Positions 34,258-34,347 of a stretch of 34,347 bases of DNA are shown here, piece after piece. Each line of letters begins with the position of its first letter. Position 1 is the stretch's first letter. The DNA lies in the NCBI GenBank assembly GCA_902495595.1, contig CABUXV010000018.1, forward strand, positions 1 through 34,347. Reading direction: 5' to 3'. The notes below the pieces were generated by a model. The model ran no database searches. It saw only the letters and a program-made list of their open reading frames with translations, and was not told the origin of the DNA. Both the position numbers and the translations under genes were made by a program. This stretch comes from an uncultured Eubacterium sp. (GTDB lineage Bacteria > Bacillota > Clostridia > Peptostreptococcales > Anaerovoracaceae).

Positions 34258-34271
34258 TCATATAGATGATG
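34256..34271. promoter_or_regulatory. Dyad next to the -24 box
   Basis: CATCAT-ATAG-ATGATG is a perfect dyad that touches the -24 element. It may bind a regulator, but it lies closer to the promoter than usual enhancer sites, which would be expected beyond the window end. Nothing else is recognised in 34272-34347. Confidence 0.35.
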
Positions 34272-34347
34272 ATATTGATTTTATTTATAATATGATGTAA
34301 GTTATAAGCATGAATTTGTGGACGGTGAGGAAAATTAAAGAATAAAG

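Overview
The window reads as a piece of chromosome from an anaerobic, low-GC, Gram-positive bacterium of the Clostridia. The evidence is AT-rich intergenic DNA, heavy use of ATA and AGA/AGG codons, several GTG/TTG starts, strong AGGAGG-type ribosome binding sites, oxygen-sensitive glycyl-radical chemistry, a FabK-type enoyl reductase, a Na+-pump decarboxylase beta subunit and a sigma-54 promoter. I cannot name a species. No tRNA, rRNA or CRISPR array was recognised.

Layout. (1) 1-1611: probably the end of an integrated mobile element, with the 3' end of an unrecognised gene, a membrane-anchored XRE regulator, hairpins and tandem TCGTGGTA boxes. (2) 1612-7096: a possible junction fragment, an unknown 398-aa protein on the minus strand, then metK, an aspartate kinase and a 7-TM LuxR-type regulator in a row, closed by a convergent TM2-domain gene. 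metK has a consensus promoter and an apparent transcription attenuator. (3) 7189-16328: a structured intergenic stretch, a CNNM/CorC-type transporter, secA, a GC-rich duplicated repeat, prfB with its programmed +1 frameshift, tex, and a solitary Na+-translocating decarboxylase beta subunit behind nested inverted repeats. (4) 16429-20285: a PpaX-like HAD phosphatase, a short-chain dehydrogenase, a lipid-linked glycan flippase, and, overlapping it by 4 nt, a DUF368 (undecaprenyl-phosphate translocase type) protein.

(5) 20334-27346 is a type II fatty acid synthesis operon: fabH-fabK-fabD-fabG-fabF-fabZ, ending in the most unusual gene of the window. That gene encodes a MarR-family DNA-binding domain fused to a nitronate-monooxygenase/FabK-like flavoprotein barrel in which the usual catalytic His position appears to be Met. 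The promoter before fabH carries TTTGATAATCAAA at its predicted start site, which closely resembles the operator of FabT, the MarR-type fatty-acid repressor of lactic acid bacteria. I infer that the last gene is a FabT-like repressor in which a retired enoyl-reductase-like domain serves as the sensor, controlling its own operon. No acpP or acc genes are present here.

(6) 27363-34347: an AddB-like nuclease whose N-terminal Walker A motif is degenerate and which has no addA neighbour. Convergent to it is a two-gene operon for a glycyl radical enzyme and its radical-SAM activase, read from a textbook -24/-12 sigma-54 promoter. The enzyme has Cys-Val-Ser-Ser where the dehydratases and decarboxylases of the family have Cys-Val-Glu-Pro, so its substrate cannot be assigned and it may be a new reaction type.
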